From contig DATKCN010000239.1 in assembly GCA_035513175.1 (NCBI GenBank), positions 1 to 5,635 of the forward strand: a stretch of 5,635 bases of DNA. Direction: 5' to 3'. Under the pieces are notes generated by a model, which was not told where the DNA came from, made no database searches, and worked only from the letters and a program-made list of their open reading frames with translations. Source of the stretch: DATKCN01 sp035513175. Its GTDB lineage: Bacteria; Chloroflexota; Chloroflexia; Thermomicrobiales; CFX8. Every line of letters starts with the position of its first letter. The stretch's first letter is position 1. Position numbers and translations under genes: made by a program. Positions 5,413 through 5,635 of this stretch are shown piece after piece.

Positions 5413-5635
5413 CTACGGCACGCGGCCGAACCCCGCCAGGTGCGCGCCCCAGTAGTCGTCGTGAATCGGGACAATCTCCACGACCTTGCCTTCTGTCGGC
5501 GCGTGCAACATCATGCCGGCGCCCATGTAGATGCCCACGTGTGAGATGCCTGATGCCCACGTGTTCGCGAAGAACACCAGATCCCCGGGGCGCGCCTCGT
5601 GCTCTCCAATGCGCTCGGTCACGTCCCATTGCGGC
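5413..5635 (-). CDS. NlpC/P60 family peptidase, C-terminal part (partial)
   Basis: C-terminal half of an NlpC/P60 cysteine peptidase, normally a secreted or surface enzyme cutting peptidoglycan stem peptides. The 5' end lies beyond the right edge, so the frame is open from 5634 down to the TAG at 5413; a GTG at 5622 is internal and not a real start. Visible motifs: RPGDLVFF, the strand preceding the active-site histidine; ISHVGIYMG, whose histidine is the catalytic one; and MLHAPTEGKVVEIVPI, whose histidine is the usual third catalytic residue. The ending HLAGFGRVP resembles the common Y-x-x-x-x-x-x-a-R-R terminus. The catalytic cysteine, any SH3 domains and the signal peptide would be upstream and cannot be seen. 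The 86-base gap and a separate candidate promoter for the next gene suggest it is not part of the catabolic operon. Confidence 0.88.
   Translation of the reverse strand, partial: PQWDVTERIGEHEARPGDLVFFANTWASGISHVGIYMGAGMMLHAPTEGKVVEIVPIHDDYWGAHLAGFGRVP

Noticed and set aside
1..5635. Mobile elements, CRISPR repeats, tRNA or rRNA genes
   Set aside because: No transposase or integrase motifs, spaced direct repeats, tRNA-like cloverleaf sequence or rRNA-like stretch was seen on either strand by eye.

Overview
The window is GC-rich bacterial DNA with tightly packed genes, strong G/C third-position bias and purine-rich ribosome binding sites. It reads as an accessory catabolic and transport locus, bounded on the right by an unrelated-looking cell-wall hydrolase. 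The combination of Dpp-type permeases, SelA-fold PLP enzymes, a creatininase-family amidohydrolase, an RraA-family protein and an NlpC/P60 enzyme would fit a Chloroflexota (Thermomicrobia-like) or other GC-rich soil or thermophilic bacterium. That assignment is a low-confidence inference from memory of similar gene sets; no rRNA or phylogenetic marker is present.

Layout: (1) 1-1181, plus strand: the 3' end of a DppB-type permease followed by a complete DppC-type permease, two subunits of an ABC importer for peptides or similar solutes. (2) 1194-2339, minus strand: a SelA/DgaE-like PLP enzyme (paralogue A), convergent with the permease across a 12-base gap. (3) 2340-2466: a divergent intergenic region with a plausible promoter for paralogue A. 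(4) 2467-3192, plus strand: an RraA/HMG-aldolase-fold protein, divergent from A. (5) 3219-5326, minus strand: a probable two-gene operon made of a second SelA/DgaE-like PLP enzyme (paralogue B, transcribed first, GTG start) and a creatininase-family metallohydrolase. A good candidate promoter and a small near-palindrome precede B. (6) 5413-5635, minus strand: the C-terminal part of an NlpC/P60 peptidase, running off the right edge.

How it may work together (inference): the importer brings in an amide-, peptide- or amino-sugar-like solute. The creatininase-family hydrolase opens or cleaves an amide bond. The SelA-fold PLP enzymes carry out an ammonia-eliminating or related step on an amino acid or amino-sugar acid. 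The RraA-fold protein could act as a metal-dependent pyruvate-type aldolase or decarboxylase on the resulting 2-oxo acid. This is analogous to the DgaE lyase plus DgaF aldolase route for D-glucosaminate, but with a non-homologous aldolase. The substrate cannot be read from the sequence. No tRNA, rRNA, CRISPR array, insertion sequence or convincing intrinsic terminator was seen.
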